Below, piece by piece: positions 1-8,460 of a stretch of DNA of 38,195 nucleotides. The notes beneath the pieces are model-generated. The model saw nothing but the letters and a program-made list of their open reading frames with translations. It was not told the DNA's origin and searched no databases. How positions within the stretch are numbered: the first letter of the stretch is position 1; each line of letters begins with the position of its first letter. A program made the position numbers and the translations under genes. Origin of the DNA: Xenorhabdus griffiniae (GTDB lineage Bacteria > Pseudomonadota > Gammaproteobacteria > Enterobacterales > Enterobacteriaceae); contig NZ_LDNM01000055.1 of NCBI RefSeq assembly GCF_001028135.1, forward strand, positions 1-38,195, in the 5' to 3' direction.

Positions 1-51
1 TCTCTCAATTCCAGTGCGGTGCCAAAGGCCAAGTGGTTGGGATGCGTTCAT
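1..51 (-). CDS. N-terminal fragment of an unidentified protein, running off the left edge
   Basis: An ATG on the minus strand at 49-51 opens 17 codons that continue past the left edge (MNASQPLGLWHRTGIER). An AAGGAG ribosome binding site lies six bases upstream, so the start looks real. It is 38 bases downstream of betI in the same direction, so it may be the next gene of the bet operon. The N-terminus does not resemble the E. coli BetB or BetA starts that I remember, so I do not name it. Only the beginning of the protein is visible. Confidence 0.45.
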   Translation of the reverse strand, partial: MNASQPLGLWHRTGIER

Positions 52-89
52 TACATTCTCCTTAAGAGTCCTATCCATGAGGCGATAAG

Positions 90-686
90 TCAGCACTTAT
101 CAGATGCTCCGAGTTTATGTTCGATATAATCAATAGTAATTTTGAATGCCGCTGCTATATCAAAAGGCTTACTGCTTAATGCTCTTCGCAGCCAGATGCC
201 GTCAATTAATGCAGCAAGACCTTGTGCGGCCAGCCGTGCCTCTGCTGCCGGCATGACACGTTTAAATTCAACACAAAGATTGGAATACAAACGGCGTTCA
301 TTGATTTGTTGTAGCCGGTACAGATTGGGTTGATGCATACTACTGGCCCAAAATGCTAACCAGGTTTTCATTGCCGCGCTATTGATCTGGCTGGGATCAA
401 AATTCCCTTCGACAATGGCTTTCAATCTTTGTGCAGGCGTTGCATTATCGAGCAGTCGTAACCGACGTGCTACTGCCATTTCCAGTTGATGTAATAGATG
501 GCGCATGGTCGCTTCCAATAGCCCGTTTTTATCCTTGAAATAGTGGCTGATAATGCCGTTAGAAACGCCTGCTTTTCGGGCTATTTGCGCAATAGTGGCT
601 TCCTGCATTCCAACGTCATTAACAACGATTAATGTTGCATCAATGAGTTGTTGTTTTCTTATCGACTGTATTCCAATTTTTGGCAT
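90..686 (-). CDS. betI: TetR-family choline-sensing repressor BetI
   Basis: BetI represses the choline-to-glycine-betaine genes and is released when choline is present. The 198 residues match the usual family length of about 195. An N-terminal TetR helix-turn-helix (about residues 9-55, with [20 protein letters not shown]) is followed by a helical ligand-binding domain typical of BetI ([20 protein letters not shown]). The gene is divergent from betT, and the 209-bp gap holds a palindrome suited to autorepression. The start at 686 leaves the HTH at the normal distance from the N-terminus. This identity is secure from family knowledge. The choline oxidation genes betA and betB are not in the window, though the partial gene to the left could belong to the operon. 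Confidence 0.93.
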   Translation of the reverse strand: MPKIGIQSIRKQQLIDATLIVVNDVGMQEATIAQIARKAGVSNGIISHYFKDKNGLLEATMRHLLHQLEMAVARRLRLLDNATPAQRLKAIVEGNFDPSQINSAAMKTWLAFWASSMHQPNLYRLQQINERRLYSNLCVEFKRVMPAAEARLAAQGLAALIDGIWLRRALSSKPFDIAAAFKITIDYIEHKLGASDKC

Positions 687-737
687 GATTTTATGCTCAG
701 AAGATCAATCATTCGGGGAGTATTAAACTTTTTTTTA

Positions 738-751
738 ATTGAATGTTCAAT
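738..751. promoter_or_regulatory. Palindromic operator between betI and betT (candidate BetI box)
   Basis: ATTGAATGTTCAAT is a perfect dyad (ATTGAA-N2-TTCAAT) in the divergent betI/betT promoter region. BetI and related TetR repressors bind dyads of this general form, as I recall for the E. coli bet region. Position and symmetry support the assignment, but binding is inferred. Confidence 0.6.
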
Positions 752-895
752 CAAAATTAAATATGTTTTATTACAATAATTTTACAACGAGGGAGCGGTT
801 TTGTTTAAGATATCTTAAATTTTATATTTAACTCAAAAGGTTATATGGATTATGCTTTTCATCTGTTTTAATGCTATTAATTTCAGGAACTGCCT

Positions 896-2935
896 ATGAA
901 TACCCAAGACAGTCCAAAAAATACCCAGAAGGACACACTGAATTCTGTCGTTTTTTTCACCTCAGCCGGACTGATTATTGTATTTTCTCTGTTCACTCTT
1001 TTTTTCACTGATGCCACCAGTGCCTGGATAAAAAATACACTGAACTGGGTGTCTAAAACTTTCGGTTGGTACTATTTATTGGCCGCGACACTTTACATTG
1101 TGTTCGTTGTTTTTGTTGCGGCTTCCCGTTTTGGGTCAATCAAACTGGGACCGGAACAATCTAAGCCGGAGTTCAGTTTGCTGAGTTGGGCAGCAATGCT
1201 GTTTGCTGCGGGGATCGGCATTGATTTGATGTTTTTCTCGGTGGCTGAACCTGTCACGCAATATATGCGACCGCCAACGGGTCAAGGGGAAACCATTGAA
1301 GCAGCTCGTCAGGCGATGGTGTGGACGTTGTTCCACTATGGCCTGACGGGCTGGTCTATGTACGCCTTAATGGGAATTGCACTGGGATATTTTAGTTATC
1401 GTTATAATTTGCCCCTGACTATCCGCTCGGCACTTTATCCTATTTTTGGTGACCGCATTAAAGGGTTCATCGGTCATACGGTGGATATTGCGGCAGTAAT
1501 AGGGACCATTTTTGGCATTGCAACGACGCTGGGAATTGGGGTTGTGCAGTTGAATTATGGTCTGAAAGTCCTTTTCGGATTACCGCAAGGATTGGGGGTT
1601 CAGGGAGGACTAATACTGTTGTCTGTGGTAATAGCCATTATCTCCGTGACTTCCGGCGTAAACAAAGGCATTCGGTTTTTGTCTGAATTGAATGTCCTGC
1701 TGGCTCTTGGCCTAGTTTTGTTTATTTTATTTATGGGCAATACTGAATTCCTGCTTAACGGATTGGTGCAGAATATCGGGGACTATATCAGCCGTTTTAT
1801 GGGGATGACACTGAACAGTTTTGCCTTCGAACACCCAACGGAATGGATGAATAACTGGACACTGTTTTTCTGGGCATGGTGGGTGGCCTGGTCGCCGTTT
1901 GTCGGATTGTTCCTGGCACGTATTTCCCGTGGCAGAACCATTCGTCAGTTTGTTATGGGAACGTTAGTCATTCCATTTGTTTTTACCCTGCTGTGGTTAT
2001 CGATTTTTGGTAACAGTGTATTGTATGAAATTATTCATGGTAATCGCCAGCTGGCTGAAACCGTGTTACAACACCCAGAACAAGGTTTTTATCGTTTGTT
2101 GGCACTTTATCCGGCATTTACGTTTAGTGCTTCTGTTGCCACCATTACCGGACTGCTGTTTTATGTCACATCGGCTGATTCTGGCTCATTGGTGTTAGGG
2201 AATTTCACGTCTAATCTTAGTGATATCAATAATGATGCACCGAATTGGTTACGTGTCTTTTGGTCGGTGGCGATTGGCGTATTAACGTTAGGTATACTTA
2301 TGACGGATGGTATTTCTGCGTTGCAAAATACCACCGTCATCATGGGCCTGCCTTTTAGTTTTGTGATCTTTTTTGTGATGGCGGGACTATATAAATCTTT
2401 ACGGGTAGAGGACTTCCGTAAAGCCAGCTCATTGCAAAATACCTCCCCCACGCTTGTGTATGATAATGGTTCATTGAACTGGAAGCAGCGTCTGAGCCGT
2501 ATGATGCATTTCCCCGGTACGAAAAACGCTCAACGAATGCTGGATATGGTGTGCCGTCCGGCGATGCAGGAGGTGGCTAAAGAGCTGGTGGTGCGGGGCG
2601 CGAAAGTTCAGTTTAATGCATTACCGACCGAAGAGAACAAACGACTGAATCCATTGGAATTGGTTGTTGATTTAGGTGATGAGCAAAATTTTGTCTATCA
2701 AATCTGGCCACAACGCTATTCTGTACCCGGATTTACCTATCGAGCGAGAGCGGGTAAGTCTCACTATTATCGGTTGGAGACTTTTCTGATGGAAGGAACG
2801 CAGGGTAATGATTTGATGGATTATACGAAAGAGCAAATCATTAGCGATATTCTCGATCACTATGAAAAACATCTGAATTTTATTCACTTAAACCGGGAAG
2901 CCCCTGGGCAAACACTGATTTTTCCAAATGGGTAA
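896..2935 (+). CDS. betT: BCCT-family high-affinity choline transporter BetT
   Basis: BetT imports choline, driven by proton motive force, for osmoprotectant synthesis. The 679 residues agree with the E. coli protein. There are about 12 membrane segments over residues 20-510, including the BCCT signature stretch WTLFFWAWWVAWSPFVGLFL followed by ARISRGRTIRQ. A long soluble C-terminal tail of about 150 residues matches the osmosensing extension of BetT. The ATG at 896 is preceded by a CAGGA-type ribosome binding site. The gene diverges from betI and is probably repressed by it through the dyad at 738-751. The coding sequence looks intact. Confidence 0.93.
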   Translation: MNTQDSPKNTQKDTLNSVVFFTSAGLIIVFSLFTLFFTDATSAWIKNTLNWVSKTFGWYYLLAATLYIVFVVFVAASRFGSIKLGPEQSKPEFSLLSWAAMLFAAGIGIDLMFFSVAEPVTQYMRPPTGQGETIEAARQAMVWTLFHYGLTGWSMYALMGIALGYFSYRYNLPLTIRSALYPIFGDRIKGFIGHTVDIAAVIGTIFGIATTLGIGVVQLNYGLKVLFGLPQGLGVQGGLILLSVVIAIISVTSGVNKGIRFLSELNVLLALGLVLFILFMGNTEFLLNGLVQNIGDYISRFMGMTLNSFAFEHPTEWMNNWTLFFWAWWVAWSPFVGLFLARISRGRTIRQFVMGTLVIPFVFTLLWLSIFGNSVLYEIIHGNRQLAETVLQHPEQGFYRLLALYPAFTFSASVATITGLLFYVTSADSGSLVLGNFTSNLSDINNDAPNWLRVFWSVAIGVLTLGILMTDGISALQNTTVIMGLPFSFVIFFVMAGLYKSLRVEDFRKASSLQNTSPTLVYDNGSLNWKQRLSRMMHFPGTKNAQRMLDMVCRPAMQEVAKELVVRGAKVQFNALPTEENKRLNPLELVVDLGDEQNFVYQIWPQRYSVPGFTYRARAGKSHYYRLETFLMEGTQGNDLMDYTKEQIISDILDHYEKHLNFIHLNREAPGQTLIFPNG

Positions 2936-2952
2936 GTAACCTCTGTCAGTCA

Positions 2953-2985
2953 GGCCTGATCTCAGTATTCCACTGGACTCAGGCC
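2953..2985 (+). terminator. Possible terminator hairpin after betT
   Basis: GGCCTGA (2953-2959) pairs with TCAGGCC (2979-2985) across a 19-nt loop, 18 bases after the betT stop. There is only a short pyrimidine tail (TTCCTCT) and no clean T-run, so intrinsic termination is uncertain. Confidence 0.35.
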
Positions 2986-3085
2986 TTCCTCTACAAGATA
3001 AACAACAAAACCTTTGTCATGGAGACCTTTTTCACGTTCCAAATCGTGGTGATAGGTTTATATAAAAAAGCGGGCTTCATCATGT

Positions 3086-3544
3086 TCAATCCTCATCACG
3101 AATGGGAGTTTGTGCATACAAAAGATCTGCGGCACGATGGCAAAGTTCTGTAAATATGGCGATTTCACCTTGGGACATATTAGACGCCACAATATCAGCC
3201 ATATTATGTCTGCTGGACTCGGCCCTCTGCAAAAATGTTAACCCCTTTGGGCTTAATTTGGTGACCAGTTCGCGTTTATCGTTTTCCCCCGCTTCTTGTT
3301 TAATAAGCTCTTTATCTTTTAACAATCGCAAAATTTTAGACATTTTAGAGCGGGTAAAGCCGAGCTTTTCGCCAATTACAGTAGGATTCATCGGCTGATA
3401 TTGTCGAAGTAAATATAGAGTATCATACTGTGCCCATGAAATACCTTCAGGGTTTGTGATGGTTCTTCTCGCGACAAGAACACACTGAAGCCTACTCAAT
3501 GCATTTTCAAAAGGTGTGACGGTAATGTCATTATCTGTCTTCAT
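3086..3544 (-). CDS. marR: MarR-family transcriptional regulator of the biosynthetic island
   Basis: This 152-residue protein has the MarR winged helix-turn-helix. The recognition region reads TVIGEKLGFTRSKMSKILRLL (about residues 59-80 overall) and the wing includes the basic NDKRELV stretch. MarR proteins bind short palindromes as dimers and are released by small aromatic ligands. The gene lies downstream of npsB and the NTF2-like gene in the same direction, as a marR gene accompanies the Klebsiella tilivalline cluster in my memory. A plausible set of target sites is the repeated dyad at 10465-10488, 19177-19200 and 19370-19393, which is an inference. A 125-bp gap with a strong hairpin separates it from the nps operon, so it may have its own promoter. 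Confidence 0.85.
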   Translation of the reverse strand: MKTDNDITVTPFENALSRLQCVLVARRTITNPEGISWAQYDTLYLLRQYQPMNPTVIGEKLGFTRSKMSKILRLLKDKELIKQEAGENDKRELVTKLSPKGLTFLQRAESSRHNMADIVASNMSQGEIAIFTELCHRAADLLYAQTPIRDED

Positions 3545-3589
3545 GTGTTTTTTTATAACCTGAGTATTAAATAAGAAACCAAGCTAATC

Positions 3590-3629
3590 GCCTGTTCCAT
3601 AAATAAAAATGATTCTTTATGGAACAGGC
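3590..3629 (-). terminator. Strong inverted repeat between the nps operon and marR (terminator or operator)
   Basis: GCCTGTTCCATAAA (3590-3603) and TTTATGGAACAGGC (3616-3629) form a perfect 14-bp stem with a 12-nt loop. It lies between the NTF2-like gene and marR and probably ends or attenuates the leftward nps transcript. No T-run follows on either strand. The loop holds AATGATTC, close to one half-site of the island dyad, so a regulatory role is also possible. Confidence 0.5.
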
Positions 3630-3669
3630 TTGTAAATATCCACTTATTTACAATTAAGAACAGCCAAAA

Positions 3670-4062
3670 TCAAGAGAAAATGGCTTCTCGGTTAAGAACA
3701 TCCTCATAGTCATGTAATTCTTTAATTTTACCGTTGTTTAATTTAAACACATTAATATATAAACAATGGAAATCTTTTTTATGTGGCAATGTCTTACCAT
3801 TCAGTCGATACTCGACGATAAAAATATCAGGATTATCTGTTGAGTACAGTTCTACATCCTGAACAGAAGTAAAAATCAGAGGCGCCTGGCCAAAACTTGC
3901 TGAATAATGCTCAAGTATCTGTGCCTGGCTCTCAATTGTATCTCGACTGGTACGGAATGGTAACTTCAGAATACCATCATCACAAAATAGAGCGGCAAGT
4001 TTTGTGGGTGACTTTTCTAAAACTGCTTCTATATATTTATCGAATACAACGTTAAACATCAT
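3670..4062 (-). CDS. Small NTF2/SnoaL-fold protein resembling phenazine PhzA/PhzB
   Basis: The 130-residue protein has the sequence pattern of the NTF2/SnoaL superfamily: an N-terminal helix, FCDDG at 26-30, then alternating strands ending in FKLNNGKIKELHDYEDVLN. Compared by eye with my memory of PhzB, it shares an EH...S segment (H52, S56), the DNPDIFIVE segment against DDPNHFWVE, and the GKIK segment followed by an acidic residue (D118). In PhzA/B these positions are part of the acid-base site that condenses aminoketones into imines. Its start lies 6 bases after the npsB stop, and the npsB TAA is part of its ribosome binding site (TAAGGAG), so translation is probably coupled. I infer a role in PBD ring closure or imine handling. 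The alternative is a generic SnoaL-like cyclase, hydrolase or binding protein. PhzF and PhzG homologues are absent, so this is not a phenazine locus. Confidence 0.65.
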   Translation of the reverse strand: MMFNVVFDKYIEAVLEKSPTKLAALFCDDGILKLPFRTSRDTIESQAQILEHYSASFGQAPLIFTSVQDVELYSTDNPDIFIVEYRLNGKTLPHKKDFHCLYINVFKLNNGKIKELHDYEDVLNREAIFS

Positions 4063-4068
4063 TTCTCC

Positions 4069-7000
4069 TTAGTATTTTACAGGTTGCTGACTTTCAGGTT
4101 GATATGACGGGATGATTGCTTTATCCATAAAATAAGAAATTAATTTTGAGAAAGTTTTCACATTAATATCTGGAAAATCGAAACCTAAGGTTTTAAGGGC
4201 CTCGCGTGTACTCTGATTGTTGTAGATGTTATTACCAATATTCAGCGCATTTTCTTTAAAAAGGTGGATCACTGAACCCAGTGCTACCTCATCGCCATTG
4301 ACAACCCTTTGTTCGAGTTTTTCTAACCACGCTGATTCAGAAACTGGTGTGATGTCATGCCCTGTCTGTTTGATAGCCAGATATGCCGGGGTAAAATCAG
4401 TACCTTCCGGATGAAATAAGTGGAAGTTCTGTTGCTCATGTATCTTATTAGCGGTTGATAAGGTCACAATAGCCTGACTGACGAAATCGACCGGCAATAG
4501 ATCTGTACTCAGCAATTCAGGGTAGGGTGCAATTCCCATTTGGATAAAGCTTTTAATTTGCAGCCATAAAAAATCATCTGCTTGACATGCCCCGGTCACA
4601 CTGTCACCTGATATACGCCCTATTCGATAAATGTTGATATCAACACCTTGATATCTGGCTTGCTGTACATACTGTTCAGCCACCCATTTACTTTGGGTAT
4701 AACCGATAGAGAGTGAGTGCGGGTAGTCCGGGAGGCTATCTTCTGTTATTGGCTGTTGAGGATAGTCCGGTGCAAATACGGCAATAGTCGAAATATACTC
4801 CAGCTTCTTACGCTCATGGTGACAACAAAAATCAATGATTTCTACGATACCATCGACATTCGTTCCCTTAACAGAACTGTACGGGAGAACAAAATTAATA
4901 TGAGCTGCGGCGTGATATATTTTAGAGACTCTTTCTGATAATGACTGATATTCTGCCTCAGTTAAATCAAATTTCGCCTTGGCAATATCGCCCACCACAA
5001 TTTCAACGCGTGAAAAATCAATGTCATGGTCAATGCCATAACAATGAGCATTTTTTATGATACGGCTCAATCCGGCACGGTTATCGGTGGCCCTGACTAA
5101 ACAAATGATTTTACCCGTTAGTTGTTGCAGTAAGGTGCGAAGCAGATAGATACCTAAAAAACCGGTAGCACCGGTGAGTAAGACCTCATCGCTTTTTGAG
5201 GGATTTAATTGTCGCGTATACGTCCAATCATGCGGGACGAAAGCATCGTTAATAAATGGACTCTGTATTTCATCATCTGATTTTTTATCATTATTCAGAT
5301 AGGTATCAACCGAAGCGGCCATATCACGTAAGGTCGGGGTACTAAATAGTAATTTGAGCGGAAAATCGACATTAAATTGTTTGCGTAGTAAATATACTAA
5401 CTGTGTAGCTAACAGTGAATGTCCGCCGATATTGAAGAAATTATCGCCTAATTTAATCGACCGGTTCGGAAAAACTTTTTGCCAGAGTAATTTTACTGTT
5501 TGTTCGGTTGAGTTCAGCGTCTCTTCAATGCCGTTTTTTGCAAAATTATCCGACATTTTCGTTATTTCAATGTGATGCAGTGCTTTTCGGTCAATTTTAC
5601 CGCTAGGGGTCGTTGGAAGATCAGGCAAAAATACGAACTCATTTGGGATCATATAATCCGGTAGATAGCTGCGTAATCGAGTTAATAGTTCAACACGTTC
5701 TAATGGCACTGTTGTGATTATAAAAGCCACCAGCATCTTGTTGCCGGCTGATATTTCTTTTCCAATAACCGCGGAGACTTTCACTTCATCCAATGAATTG
5801 ATAACGGCTTCTATTTCTGATGGTTCAATGCGAAATCCCCTGATTTTTAATTGATTATCCAGACGACCAAGATATGTGAAGGCGTCACTGGATTTTAGTT
5901 TTATGAGATCCCCCGATTTATAAGCCTGTTTGCCCAGTGCACCTGGCCAGTTTTCGGTTAAAAACCGTGCTTGAGTTTCATGATCTTTGTTGTGATAACC
6001 TGGAGAAAGGAACTCACTGATAATCCAAAGTTCGCCTGCGACACCGGCTGGAACCATACGTCTGTGTTCGTCCAATACAAGCATAGTAAATCCGGGCAGT
6101 GGATATCCTATTGATGCACTGTCTCCCCACAAAGAGATATCTGCCGGCATGACATAAGCAGAACAAACATGACTCTCTGAAGGGCCATAAAGGTTAATCA
6201 GTCTTCGGTTGGCATTAAACATATGTTTGATATCAGCAGTGAGAACCAACTGTTCACCTGTTGAATAGACTTCATCAAGCATTGATAGCCGGGCTTTATT
6301 CGAGGCGGTTAATTGAGCCAGATGTTGAAGTGCCACATAGGGAAAATAGGCTCTGCGGATCTCGTTTAACTCAATGACATTTTGCAAATGATGCAGATCC
6401 TGACGCTCCTCTTCATCTGCAATATATAACTTTCCGCCGGTACATAAGGTGCCGAATATTTCCTGTACAGAAACATCGAAAGATAAAGACATATAATGAA
6501 GTGTGCAATCACCTTCACCACACAGAGTGATCTCTTTTTGCCATGTAAGAAGATTGGACAGTGTCTTATTCAGTAAGCGTACTCCTTTGGGTTGTCCCGT
6601 TGAACCGGAAGTGTAAATAACATATAGCTCATCTTCTGGCTTTCGTTGCACTGATTGCCAGTTAACATCCTGTATAAATACCGTTTCATCTAACACGATT
6701 TTGTGGATGGTCGCAGATAATGTTGTGACAAACTCACTGACGGTTACAATACAATCCACCGCTGCGTCCCGGAGCATATATTCAATCCGTTCCTGGGGAT
6801 AACTGGGGTCAATGGGAACATAAGATGCCCCTGTTTTCAAAACGGCCAGCAGAGCTGCGATAGCGTCTTCATTTCGGTTTAGCAATAAACCGACCCGTGA
6901 ACCCACACGGAGGGTATAATGTGTATACATGAATTCAGCGAGCTGGTTGGCGCGATGATTTAACCATCCATAAGTCCGGTGACCGTGACGTGTTATTAAT

Positions 7001-8460
7001 GCAATATTGTTCGGATGCGTTTTTGCATATTCCTCTATCTCATCAATAAAACATGGGATGTTTATGTCAGCGAATGAGGTACTTGAACGATTAACGATGG
7101 ACAGTTGTTCATCTTGAGTGAGTATTTCAACTTCATCTAAAGTTTTTTCACCCCGTTCCCCCATACATAAAGCGGTTTGCCTGTAGAGTTCCAGCCAATA
7201 TTGAATGGTGTTGCCGTCGAAGAGTCCGGCATTAAATTCCATAATTAAACGATGAGATGTACCTGTTTCGACAAATAGGGTTAAATCATATTTAGCGGAT
7301 TGAATATACTGTTCGGTGACGTTTATTGAGTAAGGGAAATCCTGAAATGCATCATTAATGGTATCAAGATTGACAAGTAATGTTTGAAAAACAGGGTTAT
7401 CTAAGCCAAAGTTCTGGCCTGTATCTGCAACAATGTCAGTAAACGGTAATTGCTTATTAAAATGAGCCTGAATAAAGCGGTTACGAACTGATACGGCAAA
7501 CTGATTCACGGTACTACCTGAATCTAAATGAGATCTGAATGGTAGAGTATTAACCAAATATCCCACCGTTTCTTCAAATTCACTGTTATCCCGCAGCGCA
7601 AAAGGGATACCAATGGTGATATCTTTTTGACCCGATAAACGATACAGCAAAAACTGCCAGCACAGGGTCATATACATGAAAGGGGTCATTGCAAGATTTT
7701 TTGCCAGCTCAGATATTTTCAATACATCATCATGGCTAAGTTGCAAATGACGATAACCTGCTTTGGTTCCTTTGCACTCCTTCCTGGGGTAATCAGTGGG
7801 GAGGTCTATCATAGAAGGGTACGGAGTAAGTACTTTCTTCCAATAATCTTTCATGGTGGCAATTTCAGGTTTAGCTAATTGCTCTTTTTGCCATTGGGTG
7901 AACTCCAAATAATCAGCACTGATTTTCCGATAATGAAACTCTCTGTTTTCAGCCAAATGAGCATAACAAGCGAGAATGTTCTTGATAAAAATAGTCACTG
8001 ATGGTGCATCAACGATAATATGATGAAAACAACACGCCAACCAACATCGTTTTAATTCTCCTGTTATCAAACAGATATCGAATAACGGCCCTTTTGCCAA
8101 ATCATATTGTTTTGACGCCATTTGTTGAATAACGTCTTCTGGATGATTCACTTCAGTGATAGTTTTGTGCGTAATATGAATGTCATAGGGGGGTTCTATG
8201 ACTTGATACAGCTGATCTTGAGTAAACGTAAAATGTGTGCGTAAAACAGGGGTGACGTTGACAAATTGAGTAACGGCTTTTTCCAGCAAATGGTGATCTA
8301 ACTGAGTCCCTACTTCTATAAGTAATGGAATATTGTAACTTTCGGGTTGGTTCAGTACCTGATCAAGTAACCATAACCCTTTTTGTCCTTGTGTACTGGG
8401 TAGGTATGTTCTGTTATCCCATGTATCCTTGACTGTTTTGTTCAATGATTCATTGTCCAT
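4069..8460 (-). CDS. npsB: NRPS module C-A-T-reductase (NpsB type), aldehyde-releasing
   Basis: This 1463-residue module would condense the NpsA-bound aryl acid with an amino acid and release the product as an aldehyde. Condensation domain about 15-440, with HHIIVDA at 146-152. Adenylation domain about 460-960, with YTSGSTGQPKG, YGPSES and the GKIDRK lysine. Carrier domain with GGHSLL, phosphopantetheine Ser1015. NAD(P)H thioester reductase about 1088-1440, with GATGFLG near 1095 and Y1254-x3-K1258. Pocket residues read by eye are D V Q Y Y T L V C K, similar to proline codes (DVQ-[LFY]-IAHVVK) but different at four positions. I chose ATG 8460, which has GGAG seven bases upstream and overlaps the npsA stop by 11 bases. 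A TTG at 8487 has no ribosome binding site. The reductase fits PBD biosynthesis. Confidence 0.9.
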   Translation of the reverse strand: MDNESLNKTVKDTWDNRTYLPSTQGQKGLWLLDQVLNQPESYNIPLLIEVGTQLDHHLLEKAVTQFVNVTPVLRTHFTFTQDQLYQVIEPPYDIHITHKTITEVNHPEDVIQQMASKQYDLAKGPLFDICLITGELKRCWLACCFHHIIVDAPSVTIFIKNILACYAHLAENREFHYRKISADYLEFTQWQKEQLAKPEIATMKDYWKKVLTPYPSMIDLPTDYPRKECKGTKAGYRHLQLSHDDVLKISELAKNLAMTPFMYMTLCWQFLLYRLSGQKDITIGIPFALRDNSEFEETVGYLVNTLPFRSHLDSGSTVNQFAVSVRNRFIQAHFNKQLPFTDIVADTGQNFGLDNPVFQTLLVNLDTINDAFQDFPYSINVTEQYIQSAKYDLTLFVETGTSHRLIMEFNAGLFDGNTIQYWLELYRQTALCMGERGEKTLDEVEILTQDEQLSIVNRSSTSFADINIPCFIDEIEEYAKTHPNNIALITRHGHRTYGWLNHRANQLAEFMYTHYTLRVGSRVGLLLNRNEDAIAALLAVLKTGASYVPIDPSYPQERIEYMLRDAAVDCIVTVSEFVTTLSATIHKIVLDETVFIQDVNWQSVQRKPEDELYVIYTSGSTGQPKGVRLLNKTLSNLLTWQKEITLCGEGDCTLHYMSLSFDVSVQEIFGTLCTGGKLYIADEEERQDLHHLQNVIELNEIRRAYFPYVALQHLAQLTASNKARLSMLDEVYSTGEQLVLTADIKHMFNANRRLINLYGPSESHVCSAYVMPADISLWGDSASIGYPLPGFTMLVLDEHRRMVPAGVAGELWIISEFLSPGYHNKDHETQARFLTENWPGALGKQAYKSGDLIKLKSSDAFTYLGRLDNQLKIRGFRIEPSEIEAVINSLDEVKVSAVIGKEISAGNKMLVAFIITTVPLERVELLTRLRSYLPDYMIPNEFVFLPDLPTTPSGKIDRKALHHIEITKMSDNFAKNGIEETLNSTEQTVKLLWQKVFPNRSIKLGDNFFNIGGHSLLATQLVYLLRKQFNVDFPLKLLFSTPTLRDMAASVDTYLNNDKKSDDEIQSPFINDAFVPHDWTYTRQLNPSKSDEVLLTGATGFLGIYLLRTLLQQLTGKIICLVRATDNRAGLSRIIKNAHCYGIDHDIDFSRVEIVVGDIAKAKFDLTEAEYQSLSERVSKIYHAAAHINFVLPYSSVKGTNVDGIVEIIDFCCHHERKKLEYISTIAVFAPDYPQQPITEDSLPDYPHSLSIGYTQSKWVAEQYVQQARYQGVDINIYRIGRISGDSVTGACQADDFLWLQIKSFIQMGIAPYPELLSTDLLPVDFVSQAIVTLSTANKIHEQQNFHLFHPEGTDFTPAYLAIKQTGHDITPVSESAWLEKLEQRVVNGDEVALGSVIHLFKENALNIGNNIYNNQSTREALKTLGFDFPDINVKTFSKLISYFMDKAIIPSYQPESQQPVKY

